Shown here: in pieces, positions 19,004-26,874 of the stretch
How positions within the stretch are numbered: position 1 is the first letter of the stretch
Layout of the letters: the number at the start of each line of letters is the position of its first letter
Origin: JAVJUS01 sp040220455
GTDB taxonomy: Bacteria; Pseudomonadota; Alphaproteobacteria; DSM-16000; Inquilinaceae
NCBI GenBank assembly: GCA_040220455.1
Contig: JAVJUS010000047.1
Span: forward strand, 1 to 54,126
Reading direction: 5' to 3'
Length of the DNA: 54,126 nt
Notes under the pieces: model-generated
The model's database searches: none
What the model saw: the letters and a program-made list of their open reading frames with translations, nothing else
Told to the model about the DNA's origin: nothing
Position numbers and translations under genes: made by a program

Positions 19004-20047
19004 ATGACCAAGAGCATTGCCCTCGCCACCGCGACGGCCATCGTCGCGCTCGGCGCGGCGGCCGGCAGCGCCCAGGCGCAGTCCCGCGAGCAGATCAGCA
19101 TCGTCGGCTCCTCGACGGTGTTCCCCTTCGCCACGGTCGTCGCGGAGCGCTTCGGCCAGACCACCGACTATCCGACCCCGCGCATCGAGTCGACCGGCTC
19201 GGGCGGCGGTCTGCGCCTGTTCTGCCAGGGCGTCGGTGTCGAGAACCCGGACATCACCAACGCCTCGCGCGCGATCAAGGCGTCCGAGCAGGAGGCCTGC
19301 GCCGAGAACGGCGTGACCGAGATCACCGAGGTCAAGATCGGCTATGACGGCATCGTCATCGCCGCCGACGGCAGCACCGAGCAGCTCGACCTCTCCAAGG
19401 AGCAGCTCTGGGCGGCGCTGGCCGAGCAGGTCGTCGTCGACGGCGAGCTGGTCGCCAACCCGGCCACCACCTGGGCCGATGTCGACTCCTCCCTGCCGGC
19501 GGTCGAGATCGCGGTCTACGGCCCGCCGCCGACCTCGGGCACGCGCGACGCGTTCGAGGAGCTGGTGATGGAGACCGGCTGCCCGGTCGACGAGATCGCC
19601 GGCATCCTGGGCGACGAGGACGCCGCCGAGGAGCAGTGCACGCTCATCCGCGAGGACGGCGCCTATGTCGACGCGGGCGAGAACGACAACCTGATCGTCC
19701 AGCGCCTGCAGGCGTCACCGGAGGCCGTCGGCATCTTCGGCTTCAGCTTCTACGACCAGAACCGCGACAGCCTGGTCTCGCACATGGTCGGCGGCGTCGC
19801 CCCGACCTTCGAGACCATCTCGAGCGGTGACTACGGCGTGTCCCGGTCGCTCTTCTTCTATGTCAAGAACGCCCATGTCGGCGTCATCCCGGGCATGGAG
19901 GAGTACCTGGCCGAGTTCACCGCCGACCAGGCGATCGGTCCGGAGGGCTACCTGATCGACCGCGGCCTCATCCCGCTGCCCGAGGGCGAGCGCGAGGACG
20001 TGCGGTCCCGGGTCGCCAACCTGACCCCGATGGAGATGCCGAACTGA
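19004..20047 (+). CDS. pstS: Phosphate-binding protein PstS (copy 2)
   Basis: This second phosphate-binding protein has 347 residues and is closely similar to copy 1. It has signal peptide MTKSIALATATAIVALGAAA ending near AQAQ. The ligand loops VGSSTVFPF, STGSGGG and PPPTSGTRD are intact and the same four-cysteine pattern is present. GGAGG lies 11 bases before the ATG. It is the one most likely to be the main partner of PstC1A1B because it directly precedes pstC1, is preceded by the PHO box candidate and is followed by a strong hairpin that could raise its transcript level over the permeases. Confidence 0.93.
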   Translation: MTKSIALATATAIVALGAAAGSAQAQSREQISIVGSSTVFPFATVVAERFGQTTDYPTPRIESTGSGGGLRLFCQGVGVENPDITNASRAIKASEQEACAENGVTEITEVKIGYDGIVIAADGSTEQLDLSKEQLWAALAEQVVVDGELVANPATTWADVDSSLPAVEIAVYGPPPTSGTRDAFEELVMETGCPVDEIAGILGDEDAAEEQCTLIREDGAYVDAGENDNLIVQRLQASPEAVGIFGFSFYDQNRDSLVSHMVGGVAPTFETISSGDYGVSRSLFFYVKNAHVGVIPGMEEYLAEFTADQAIGPEGYLIDRGLIPLPEGEREDVRSRVANLTPMEMPN

Positions 20048-20073
20048 TCCTCGGCGTTTCCGGATGCGCTACG

Positions 20074-20114
20074 GCCGGCCGGACCGTCCTCCGCGCGAGG
20101 GCGGGCCGGCCGGC
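20074..20114 (+). terminator. Long hairpin between pstS2 and pstC1 (possible attenuator)
   Basis: An 18-base stem with a few mismatches (arms begin GCCGGCCGG and end GCCGGCCGGC, loop near CGCG) is followed by CTCCCTCTTTC. Placement between a binding-protein gene and its permease genes suits partial termination or 3'-end protection, giving an excess of binding protein. Confidence 0.5.
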
Positions 20115-20206
20115 TCCCTCTTTCGAGCCCGGTCCGCCCTCGACAGGGCCGGGGAGACGCCGATGAGCCGAACTGTCCGCCGCGCCCCTCACCCCGCGAG
20201 TCGCCG

Positions 20207-21601
20207 ATGAGTCCGATCACGCTGATCGCCGTCCTGGCCGTCCTGTCGGTGGTCGGCTTCATGATCGGCCGCCAGCGCTCGCTGACGACGGCCGGGGGCA
20301 GCATCCGGGCGCTGCATTCGGTGCCCAGCTATTACGGCTTCTACGTCGCCGTCTGGGTCGGCCTGCCGGCGCTGGTCCTGTTGTTCTTCTGGATCTCGGC
20401 CGAGGGCTGGCTGATCGACCGCATGGTCCTGGCGAGCCTGCCCGACGCCCGCACCGCCGTCTCCGAGGCGGAGATCAGTCTCCTCCTCGCCGACATCAAG
20501 AACTACGCCACCGGCAACATCGTTCGCCAGGAGGCGCCGCCGGAGATCCGGGATGCCGCGGCGGCCTACAACCGGCTCCACGGGCTCAGCGACATCATCG
20601 TCTCGGTCGCCGCCCTCGGTGTCGCCGTCGCGGCCATGGTGCTGGCGCATCGCCGGATCCGGCCCGACCTGCGCGCGCGCAACGTGGTCGAGCGCGTGGT
20701 CAACGCCGTCCTGATCCTGTGCGCCGCGCTCGCCATCGTGACGACCTTCGGCATCGTGCTGTCGCTGCTGTTCGAGAGCGCCCGCTTCTTCGGCATGGTG
20801 CCACTGCTGGACTTCCTGTTCGGCCTGCAATGGAGCCCGCAGCGCACCTTCAGCGTGGTCGACCAGGACACGGGCTCGGTCGCCTCGGACGTGTTCGGTG
20901 CCGTGCCGGTTTTCGCGGGCACGCTGATGATCACCGTCATCGCCATGGCGGTGGCGGTGCCGATCGGGCTCTTGTCGGCGATCTACATGTCGGAATACGC
21001 CGACCAGCGCGTACGCGCGACCGCCAAGCCGGTGCTGGAGATCCTGGCCGGCATCCCGACCGTGGTCTACGGCTTCTTCGCCGCGCTGACCATGGCGCCC
21101 TTCGTGCGCGACTTGGGCCAGTCGGTGGGCCTCGACACAAGCGCGGAATCGGCGCTCGCCGCCGGCTTCGTCATGGGGATCATGATCATCCCCTTCGTCA
21201 GCTCGCTGTCCGACGACGTGATCAACGCCGTGCCGCAGAGCCTGCGCGACGGCTCCTATGCGCTGGGCGCCACGCGGGCGGAGACGATCCGCCAGGTGCT
21301 GCTGCCGGCGGCGCTGCCGGGCATCGTCGGCTCGATCCTGCTGGCGGTCAGCCGGGCGATCGGCGAGACGATGATCGTCGTCATGGCCGCGGGGCTGGCG
21401 GCCAACCTGACCGGCAATCCGCTGGAGTCGGTGACCACGGTAACGGTGCAGATCGTCACGATGCTGACCGGCGACCAGGAGTTCGACAGCCCCAAGACGC
21501 TCAGCGCCTTCGCGCTCGGCCTGGTGCTGTTCGTCGTCACGCTGATGCTCAACGTCATCGCGCTGCGCGTGGTCCAGAAGTATCGGGAAAAGTATGACTG
21601 A
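20207..21601 (+). CDS. pstC: Phosphate ABC transporter permease PstC (copy 1)
   Basis: This is an inner-membrane permease of 464 residues. It belongs to the longer PstC type: an N-terminal membrane segment (LIAVLAVLSVVGFMIGRQ) and a periplasmic insert precede the six-helix permease core. The core includes the ABC-coupling EAA-type loop SLRDGSYALGATRAETIRQV and LPAALPGIVGSILLAVSRAI. The motif LEILAGIPTVVYGFFAAL is characteristic of PstC. Its last eight bases overlap the pstA1 start. The product is a near-duplicate in layout of PstC2 at 26875-28257. Confidence 0.95.
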   Translation: MSPITLIAVLAVLSVVGFMIGRQRSLTTAGGSIRALHSVPSYYGFYVAVWVGLPALVLLFFWISAEGWLIDRMVLASLPDARTAVSEAEISLLLADIKNYATGNIVRQEAPPEIRDAAAAYNRLHGLSDIIVSVAALGVAVAAMVLAHRRIRPDLRARNVVERVVNAVLILCAALAIVTTFGIVLSLLFESARFFGMVPLLDFLFGLQWSPQRTFSVVDQDTGSVASDVFGAVPVFAGTLMITVIAMAVAVPIGLLSAIYMSEYADQRVRATAKPVLEILAGIPTVVYGFFAALTMAPFVRDLGQSVGLDTSAESALAAGFVMGIMIIPFVSSLSDDVINAVPQSLRDGSYALGATRAETIRQVLLPAALPGIVGSILLAVSRAIGETMIVVMAAGLAANLTGNPLESVTTVTVQIVTMLTGDQEFDSPKTLSAFALGLVLFVVTLMLNVIALRVVQKYREKYD

Positions 21602-22913
21602 CGCCGTCGAGACCGAGGCGCCGGCGGTGGACCATCGCCCCCACGCCTCCGCCCGTGCCGAGCAGCGCCTGCGCCGCCGCTACGCCGCCGACCGCCGCTT
21701 CCAGATCTACGGCATCGTGGCCATCGGGCTGGCGATGACGATGCTGGCCGTGCTGCTGGTCAGCATCGTCAGCAAGGGGTACACGGCCTTCGTCCAGACC
21801 GGCGTCGTCTTCGAGATCACCTACGATCCCGAGGTCGTCGACCCGTCGGGCGAGCGCGATCCCTCGGTCCTCCGGCGCGCCGACTACCAGAGCCTGATCG
21901 ACGACCGGCTCTACGCCCTCTTCCCGGATGTCGAGGAGCGTCTGGAGCGCCGCGAGCTGCGCGACGTGGTCAGCACCGGCGCCGGCTTCATGCTGCGCGA
22001 CCGGGTGGTCGCCGACCCGTCGCTGATCGGCACGACGGAAGAGGTCTGGCTGCCGCTGAGCAGCGATCTCGACCAGGTGGTCAAGGGCAACATCCCGCGC
22101 GACGTGCCGGAGGCCGAGCGCCCTGTCTCCGACCGGAAGATCGCCTGGCTGGACGCGCTCGACGAGCAGGGTTTCGTCGATGTCCGGTTCAACACGATCC
22201 TGTTCACCTTCGGCAACAGCCGCGATCCGGAGATGGCGGGCATCCTGGGCGCGGTCGTCGGCTCGGCGCTGACGCTGGTCGTCACGCTGCTGCTGAGCTT
22301 CCCGATCGGCGTCGCCGCGGCGATCTATCTGGAGGAGTTCGCGCCCAAGAACCGCTGGACCGACCTGGTCGAGGTCAACATCAACAACCTGGCCGCGGTA
22401 CCGTCGATCGTCTTCGGCCTGCTGGGCCTCGCGGTGTTCCTGAGTTTCTTCGGGCTGCCGCGGTCGGCCCCGGTGGTCGGCGGGCTGGTGCTGACGCTGA
22501 TGACCCTGCCGACGATCATCATCTCCTCCCGCGCGGCGCTGAAGGCGGTGCCGCCCTCGATCCGGGAGGGGGCGCTGGGCATCGGCGCCTCGCCGCTTCA
22601 GACGGTGATGCATCACGTGCTGCCGCTGGCCCTGCCGGGCATGCTGACCGGCGCGATCATCGGCATGGCCCAGGCGCTGGGCGAGACGGCGCCGCTGCTG
22701 ATGATCGGCATGGTCGCCTTCATCGTCGACATCCCCGGCGGGTTCACGGATTCCGCGACCGTGCTGCCGGTCCAGATCTACATGTGGGCCGACCTGCCGG
22801 AGCGGGCTTTCGTCGAGCGGACCTCGGCGGCCATCATGATCCTGCTCGGCTTCCTCGTCGCGATGAACGCGCTGGCGGTGCTGCTGCGCAAGAAGCTCGA
22901 AAGGCGTTGGTGA
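21594..22913 (+). CDS. pstA: Phosphate ABC transporter permease PstA (copy 1)
   Basis: This is the second permease of the complex, 439 residues, of the extended PstA type with a periplasmic domain after the first membrane helix (DUF3333-like region, about residues 60-200). The core shows FAPKNRWTDLVEVNINNLAA and VPSIVFGLLGLAVFL. The coupling loop is IREGALGIGASPLQTVMHHV. It overlaps pstC1 by eight bases and is followed four bases later by pstB, so the three are translated together. Confidence 0.94.
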   Translation: MTDAVETEAPAVDHRPHASARAEQRLRRRYAADRRFQIYGIVAIGLAMTMLAVLLVSIVSKGYTAFVQTGVVFEITYDPEVVDPSGERDPSVLRRADYQSLIDDRLYALFPDVEERLERRELRDVVSTGAGFMLRDRVVADPSLIGTTEEVWLPLSSDLDQVVKGNIPRDVPEAERPVSDRKIAWLDALDEQGFVDVRFNTILFTFGNSRDPEMAGILGAVVGSALTLVVTLLLSFPIGVAAAIYLEEFAPKNRWTDLVEVNINNLAAVPSIVFGLLGLAVFLSFFGLPRSAPVVGGLVLTLMTLPTIIISSRAALKAVPPSIREGALGIGASPLQTVMHHVLPLALPGMLTGAIIGMAQALGETAPLLMIGMVAFIVDIPGGFTDSATVLPVQIYMWADLPERAFVERTSAAIMILLGFLVAMNALAVLLRKKLERRW

Positions 22914-22917
22914 GGCG

Positions 22918-23745
22918 ATGACCATGGATCAACAGCTCACGACCCCCCCGACCGCATCCGCCGCGGCCACGGCCGCCGGCGCGGCGGCGCGCAACAAGAT
23001 GACCGCGCGCGACGCCTCGGTCTTCTACGCGGCCAAGCAGGCGCTCTACGGCGTGAACCTGGATATCCGGGAGAACGAGGTCACGGCCCTGATCGGCCCC
23101 TCGGGCTGCGGCAAGTCGACCTTCCTGCGCTGCCTGAACCGGATGAACGACACCATCGACATCTGCCGGGTGACCGGGGACATCGCGCTCGACGGCACGG
23201 ACATCTACGATCCCCGGATCGACGTGGTGCAGCTCCGCGCCCGGGTCGGCATGGTGTTCCAGAAGCCGAACCCCTTCCCGAAGTCGATCTACGACAACAT
23301 CGCCTATGGCGCCCGCATCCACGGACTGGTCGCCACCAAGGACGAGACCGACGAGCTGGTGCGCACCAGCCTGGAGCGCGCGGGCCTCTGGAAGGAGGTC
23401 AACGACCGCCTGGAGCAGCCGGGCACGGGCCTGTCGGGTGGCCAGCAGCAGCGTCTGTGCATCGCCCGGGCGATCGCGGTCAGCCCCGAGGTGATCCTGA
23501 TGGACGAGCCGTGCTCGGCCCTCGACCCGATCGCCACCGCCCATGTCGAGGAGCTGATCGACGAGTTGCGGTCGAACTACACGATCGTCATCGTCACCCA
23601 CAACATGCAGCAGGCCGCGCGCGTCTCCCAGCGCACCGCGTTCTTCCATCTGGGCGAGATGGTCGAGGTGGCGCCGACGGAGGAGCTGTTCACCAATCCG
23701 CAGGACGAGCGTACGCAGGGGTACATCACCGGGCGCTACGGCTGA
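22918..23745 (+). CDS. pstB: Phosphate ABC transporter ATP-binding protein PstB
   Basis: This is the ATPase that powers phosphate import; 275 residues. Walker A is GPSGCGKSTFLRCLNRMND, followed by the Q-loop in MVFQKPNPFPKSIYDNIAYG. The signature is LSGGQQQRLCIARAIA, Walker B is VILMDEPCSALDPIA and the H-loop is VIVTHNMQQAAR; the phrase NPFPKSIYDN is diagnostic for PstB. It is the only pstB in the window although there are two pstC/pstA pairs, so it may serve both. An alternative ATG lies six bases downstream. Confidence 0.97.
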   Translation: MTMDQQLTTPPTASAAATAAGAAARNKMTARDASVFYAAKQALYGVNLDIRENEVTALIGPSGCGKSTFLRCLNRMNDTIDICRVTGDIALDGTDIYDPRIDVVQLRARVGMVFQKPNPFPKSIYDNIAYGARIHGLVATKDETDELVRTSLERAGLWKEVNDRLEQPGTGLSGGQQQRLCIARAIAVSPEVILMDEPCSALDPIATAHVEELIDELRSNYTIVIVTHNMQQAARVSQRTAFFHLGEMVEVAPTEELFTNPQDERTQGYITGRYG

Positions 23746-23913
23746 TCTTGGCGGACGGCCGCGGCCACCCGGTCCCGGCCGTCCGGTAATCGCCGTCGCC
23801 GCCCGGGCCCCGGCCCGACCGCGGCGCGGCGCGCGTCACCGGGCCCGTAGCCACGACGCGCCGGCGGGCATCGGGCCCGCCGCCCGCGACAGCCCGGATC
23901 GAGGGGTTCCGTC

Positions 23914-24648
23914 ATGCCGACCGACCATATCGTCAAGTCCTTCGACGCCGAGCTCGAGAAGCTCAAGCGCACCATCGTGCAGATGGGCGGCCTGGCGGAA
24001 AGCCAGCTCGAGACGTCGATCCAGGCCATCGTCAAGCGCGACGCCGACCTGGCCGCCCGGGTCGTCCAGGCCGACGAGCGGCTCGACGACTACGAATCCC
24101 AGATCGACGTCGACGCGGTGCGCCTGCTGGCCCTGCGCCAGCCCATGGCGGGCGACCTGCGCGAGATCGTCTCGGCGCTGAAGATCGCCTCCGACCTGGA
24201 GCGAATCGGCGACTACTCGGCCAATCTCGCCAAGCGGGCCATCGCCCTGTCCCAGACGCCGGCGGTCCGGCCGGTGGCGGCGATCCCGCGCATGGGCCGC
24301 CTGGTCCAGGAGATCATCAAGGAAGTCCTCGACGCCTATACCGAACAGGACGTCGACCGGGCGCTGGAGGCCTGGAACCGGGACGAGGAGGTCGACGACC
24401 TCTACACCAGCCTGTTCCGCGAGACCCTCACCTACATGATGGAGGATCCGCGCAACATCACGCCGTGCACCCATTTGCTGTTCGTGGCCAAGAACATCGA
24501 GCGGATCGGCGACCATGCCACCAACATCGCCGAGACGATCCATTTCCTGGTCACCGGCCATCCGGTCACGGGGGCGCGGCCCAAGGGGGATTCCTCGAGC
24601 TTCGAGGTCGTGAATCCGCCCGACGACGAGGAGGAGGGCGAGCGTTGA
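23914..24648 (+). CDS. phoU: Phosphate transport regulator PhoU
   Basis: PhoU is a cytoplasmic helical protein that links Pst transport state to PhoR and limits phosphate uptake. The 244-residue product contains the two repeated three-helix PhoU domains with their metal-binding signatures, MAGDLREIVSALKIASDLER in the first half and FVAKNIERIGDHATNIAE in the second. The acidic tail ends DDEEEGER. The stop overlaps the phoB start by one base (TGATG). It is preceded by about 170 GC-rich bases without a visible gene. Confidence 0.96.
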   Translation: MPTDHIVKSFDAELEKLKRTIVQMGGLAESQLETSIQAIVKRDADLAARVVQADERLDDYESQIDVDAVRLLALRQPMAGDLREIVSALKIASDLERIGDYSANLAKRAIALSQTPAVRPVAAIPRMGRLVQEIIKEVLDAYTEQDVDRALEAWNRDEEVDDLYTSLFRETLTYMMEDPRNITPCTHLLFVAKNIERIGDHATNIAETIHFLVTGHPVTGARPKGDSSSFEVVNPPDDEEEGER

Positions 24649-25361
24649 TGCGATCGGCCAATCAGCCGCTCGTTCTCGTGGTCGAGGACGAGACCGATCT
24701 CGTCACCCTGCTGACCTACAATCTGGAGCGCGAGGGCTTCCGCGCCGTCGCCGCCTATGACGGCGACGAGGCCGTGCTGACGGCGAGCGAGCAGCGCCCG
24801 GACATCATCCTGCTCGACTGGATGCTGCCGCACCGCTCGGGCCTGGACGTCTGCCGCCAGCTCCGGCGCGACCGCAAGACCCGCGACGTGCCGATCATCA
24901 TGCTGACCGCGCGCGGCGAGGAGGGCGACCGGGTGCGCGGCCTGGACACCGGCGCGGACGACTATGTCACCAAGCCGTTCTCCACGACCGAGCTGATCGC
25001 CCGGGTGCGCGCCGTGCTGCGCCGCTCGGCGCCGTCGCTGTCGGAGGAGACGCTGACCTTCGCCGACGTGACCATGGATCTCGCGGCCCACCGGGTCCGC
25101 CGGGCCGGCCGCGACATCCATCTGGGCCCGACCGAGTTCCGGCTGCTGCGCCATTTCATGCAGCATCCGGGCCGCGTCTTCTCGCGCGAGCAGCTCCTGG
25201 ACGTGGTCTGGGGCCACGACGTCTATGTCGAGCCGCGCACGGTCGACGTCCATATCCGCCGGCTGCGCAAGGCGCTCAACGAGCCGGACGAGACCGACAT
25301 CATCCGCACCGTCCGCTCGGCCGGCTACGCCCTCGACACCCAGCAGGCGCCGGTGGCCTGA
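24648..25361 (+). CDS. phoB: Phosphate-regulon response regulator PhoB
   Basis: PhoB is the transcription factor activated by PhoR; it binds PHO boxes. The 237-residue product has a receiver domain with acidic pocket VVEDE, phospho-acceptor Asp57 in LLDWMLP, and Lys in VTKPFSTTEL. A winged-helix OmpR/PhoB domain follows, with LLDVVWGHDVYVEPRTVDVH and RTVRSAGYAL. The ATG at 24648 overlaps the phoU stop and has GAGGAGGGCG ahead of it. Its placement downstream of pstB-phoU implies autoregulation with the transporter. Confidence 0.96.
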   Translation: MRSANQPLVLVVEDETDLVTLLTYNLEREGFRAVAAYDGDEAVLTASEQRPDIILLDWMLPHRSGLDVCRQLRRDRKTRDVPIIMLTARGEEGDRVRGLDTGADDYVTKPFSTTELIARVRAVLRRSAPSLSEETLTFADVTMDLAAHRVRRAGRDIHLGPTEFRLLRHFMQHPGRVFSREQLLDVVWGHDVYVEPRTVDVHIRRLRKALNEPDETDIIRTVRSAGYALDTQQAPVA

Positions 25362-25392
25362 GCCGGGCCGCGCCGCGACAGGGTCTTTCCGT

Positions 25393-25473
25393 GTAGGTCG
25401 CCCACGGGCGGAGGCCGCGCGCTTCGGCTCGGCTCGGGCCGGGCCGTTGCGCATCGCTTCGGCGTGGGCAACC
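25393..25473. repeat. GTAGGTYGCCCAC palindromic repeat, copy 1
   Basis: The element starts GTAGGTCGCCCACG and ends CGTGGGCAACCT, so its ends are inverted repeats. Its reverse complement aligns along its length with 52455-52535, where the opposite orientation is present. Inside is a GCGAAGC/GCTTCG core like that of the second repeat family (43047-43134 and 46867-47030). Confidence 0.75.
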
Positions 25474-25517
25474 TTCGCTCCCTCCGCCTGTCGAGATGCC
25501 CGTCTCCACGAACACGG

Positions 25518-25547
25518 GCGGCGAGCCACGGATTCCGCCGCTCTTTT
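25518..25547 (+). terminator. Probable rho-independent terminator after phoB
   Basis: Arms GCGGCG and CGCCGC around a 12-base loop are followed by TCTTTT. The stem is short but the T-run and position before pstS3 are right for ending the phoU-phoB transcript. Confidence 0.5.
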
Positions 25548-25596
25548 CCGCTAAATCGATAGTTCTGGAAAATTCGCGGTCGGGCCTTGCCCGTCG

Positions 25597-25629
25597 CTCA
25601 CGTTAAAGTTATGTTACGAAACAATTACA
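25597..25629 (-). promoter_or_regulatory. PHO-box-like 11-base repeats before pstS3 (reverse orientation)
   Basis: On the minus strand three consecutive 11-base units read TGTAATTGTTT, CGTAACATAAC and TTTAACGTGAG, aligning unit by unit with the candidate PHO box before pstS2. The orientation is opposite to pstS3, 138 bases downstream, so either PhoB acts in reverse here or the plus-strand TTAC units are the true repeat. Confidence 0.45.
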
Positions 25630-25766
25630 CTTTCACCGTGTGCGGCGTTCGTCTCCCTGTCTCGACCGATCCCTTGCGATCCGGCGCGTGATCGCGCGCG
25701 GAACCGGTCGAGCCGTGCCGGGCCGGGAGATGCCGCCAAACGGAGAGCACCGAACAGCGGAGGCCG

Positions 25767-26852
25767 ATGCCCATGCCCGTCAATCAGAAAGGACCGTTCC
25801 GCCGGCCCGTCGCCGCCGCCGGCAAGGCGCTCGCCGCCCTGGCGCTGGTCGCCACGGCCCTGCCGTCGCCCGAGGCCGCCGCGCGGGAAGCCGTGCGCGC
25901 CGTCGGCTCGACGACGGTGCTTCCCTTCTCCTCCCTGATCGTCGAGCGTTTCGTGCGGGAGACCGGGTATCCCTCCCCCGTCCTGGAGGGCACGGGCTCC
26001 GGCGGCGGCTTCAAGCTTTTCTGCGAGGGCATCGGCGCAGCCTATCCGGACCTGACCGGCGCGAGCCGGACCATGAAAGAGAGCGAGTACGAGGCCTGCC
26101 TTGCCAACGGCGTCGACGACGTCACGCTGATCGAACTCGGCTTCGACGGCATCGTCTTCGCCAGCGCCATCGAGACCGGGCCGATCCCGCTGACCTACGA
26201 GACGATCTATCTGGCCCTGGCGCGCACGGTGCCGGTCGACGGCGAGCTCGTCGCCAATCCCTACGAGCGCTGGTCGGAGATCGATCCGGACCTGCCCGAC
26301 GCCGACATCATGGTGATCGGCCCGCCGCCCAGCTCGTCCGCCCGGGACTTCCTGGCCGACACCGTCATGGAAGCCGGCTGCCAGGGCTTCGCGCCGGTCG
26401 ACGCGCTGGCCGAGAGCGACCCGGAGCGGCACGAGACGGTCTGCAAGGCCCTGCGCGAGGACGGCCCCTTCGTCGAGGCGGGCGAGAACGACAACGTCAT
26501 CCTGCAGCGCCTGACCTCGACGCCCTACGCCATCGGCATCTTCGGCTTCGTCTATCTGGAAGAGAACCGCAACGCCGTCATCGGCAACCCGATCAACGGC
26601 GTCGAGCCGACCTACGACAACATCGTCGAGGGCGACTATCCGCTGCGCCGGACGCTGCGGGTCTACGTCAAGAACCGCCACCGGGCCGCGATCCCCGGCA
26701 TGGACACGCTGCTGGAGTACTACGTGGCCGAGGCCGCGATCGGCCCGGACGGATACCTGGTCGACCACGGGCTGATCGTCATGCCGGAGGAGCGGCGCCG
26801 GGAGATGCGCCGCCGGATCGAGGACGGCGCGGCCTGGCAGCCCGACTTCTGA
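25767..26852 (+). CDS. pstS: PstS-like binding protein with altered ligand loop (copy 3)
   Basis: This is a periplasmic binding protein of 361 residues with a signal peptide (core ALAALALVATALP). It belongs to the same PstS branch as copies 1 and 2 and keeps their four cysteines (LFCEG, EACLANG, EAGCQ, ETVCK) and AGENDN. It differs in ligand loops: VGSTTVLPF replaces VGSSTVFPF, and PPPSSSARD replaces PPPTSGTRD, so the Ser-Gly-Thr phosphate loop becomes Ser-Ser-Ala. This suggests changed affinity or specificity. GGAGG lies close to the ATG at 25767 and at better spacing to a second ATG at 25773. It is followed 22 bases later by pstC2. Confidence 0.88.
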   Translation: MPMPVNQKGPFRRPVAAAGKALAALALVATALPSPEAAAREAVRAVGSTTVLPFSSLIVERFVRETGYPSPVLEGTGSGGGFKLFCEGIGAAYPDLTGASRTMKESEYEACLANGVDDVTLIELGFDGIVFASAIETGPIPLTYETIYLALARTVPVDGELVANPYERWSEIDPDLPDADIMVIGPPPSSSARDFLADTVMEAGCQGFAPVDALAESDPERHETVCKALREDGPFVEAGENDNVILQRLTSTPYAIGIFGFVYLEENRNAVIGNPINGVEPTYDNIVEGDYPLRRTLRVYVKNRHRAAIPGMDTLLEYYVAEAAIGPDGYLVDHGLIVMPEERRREMRRRIEDGAAWQPDF

Positions 26853-26874
26853 GCGGCCGGAACCGCGGACCGTC

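Larger units (their letters stand above)
25362..25766. other. Intergenic region between phoB and pstS3
   Basis: This 405-base gap holds a palindromic repeat (25393-25473), a probable phoB terminator (25518-25547) and three 11-base PHO-box-like units (25597-25629). The pstS3 leader follows. No gene is seen. Confidence 0.6.
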
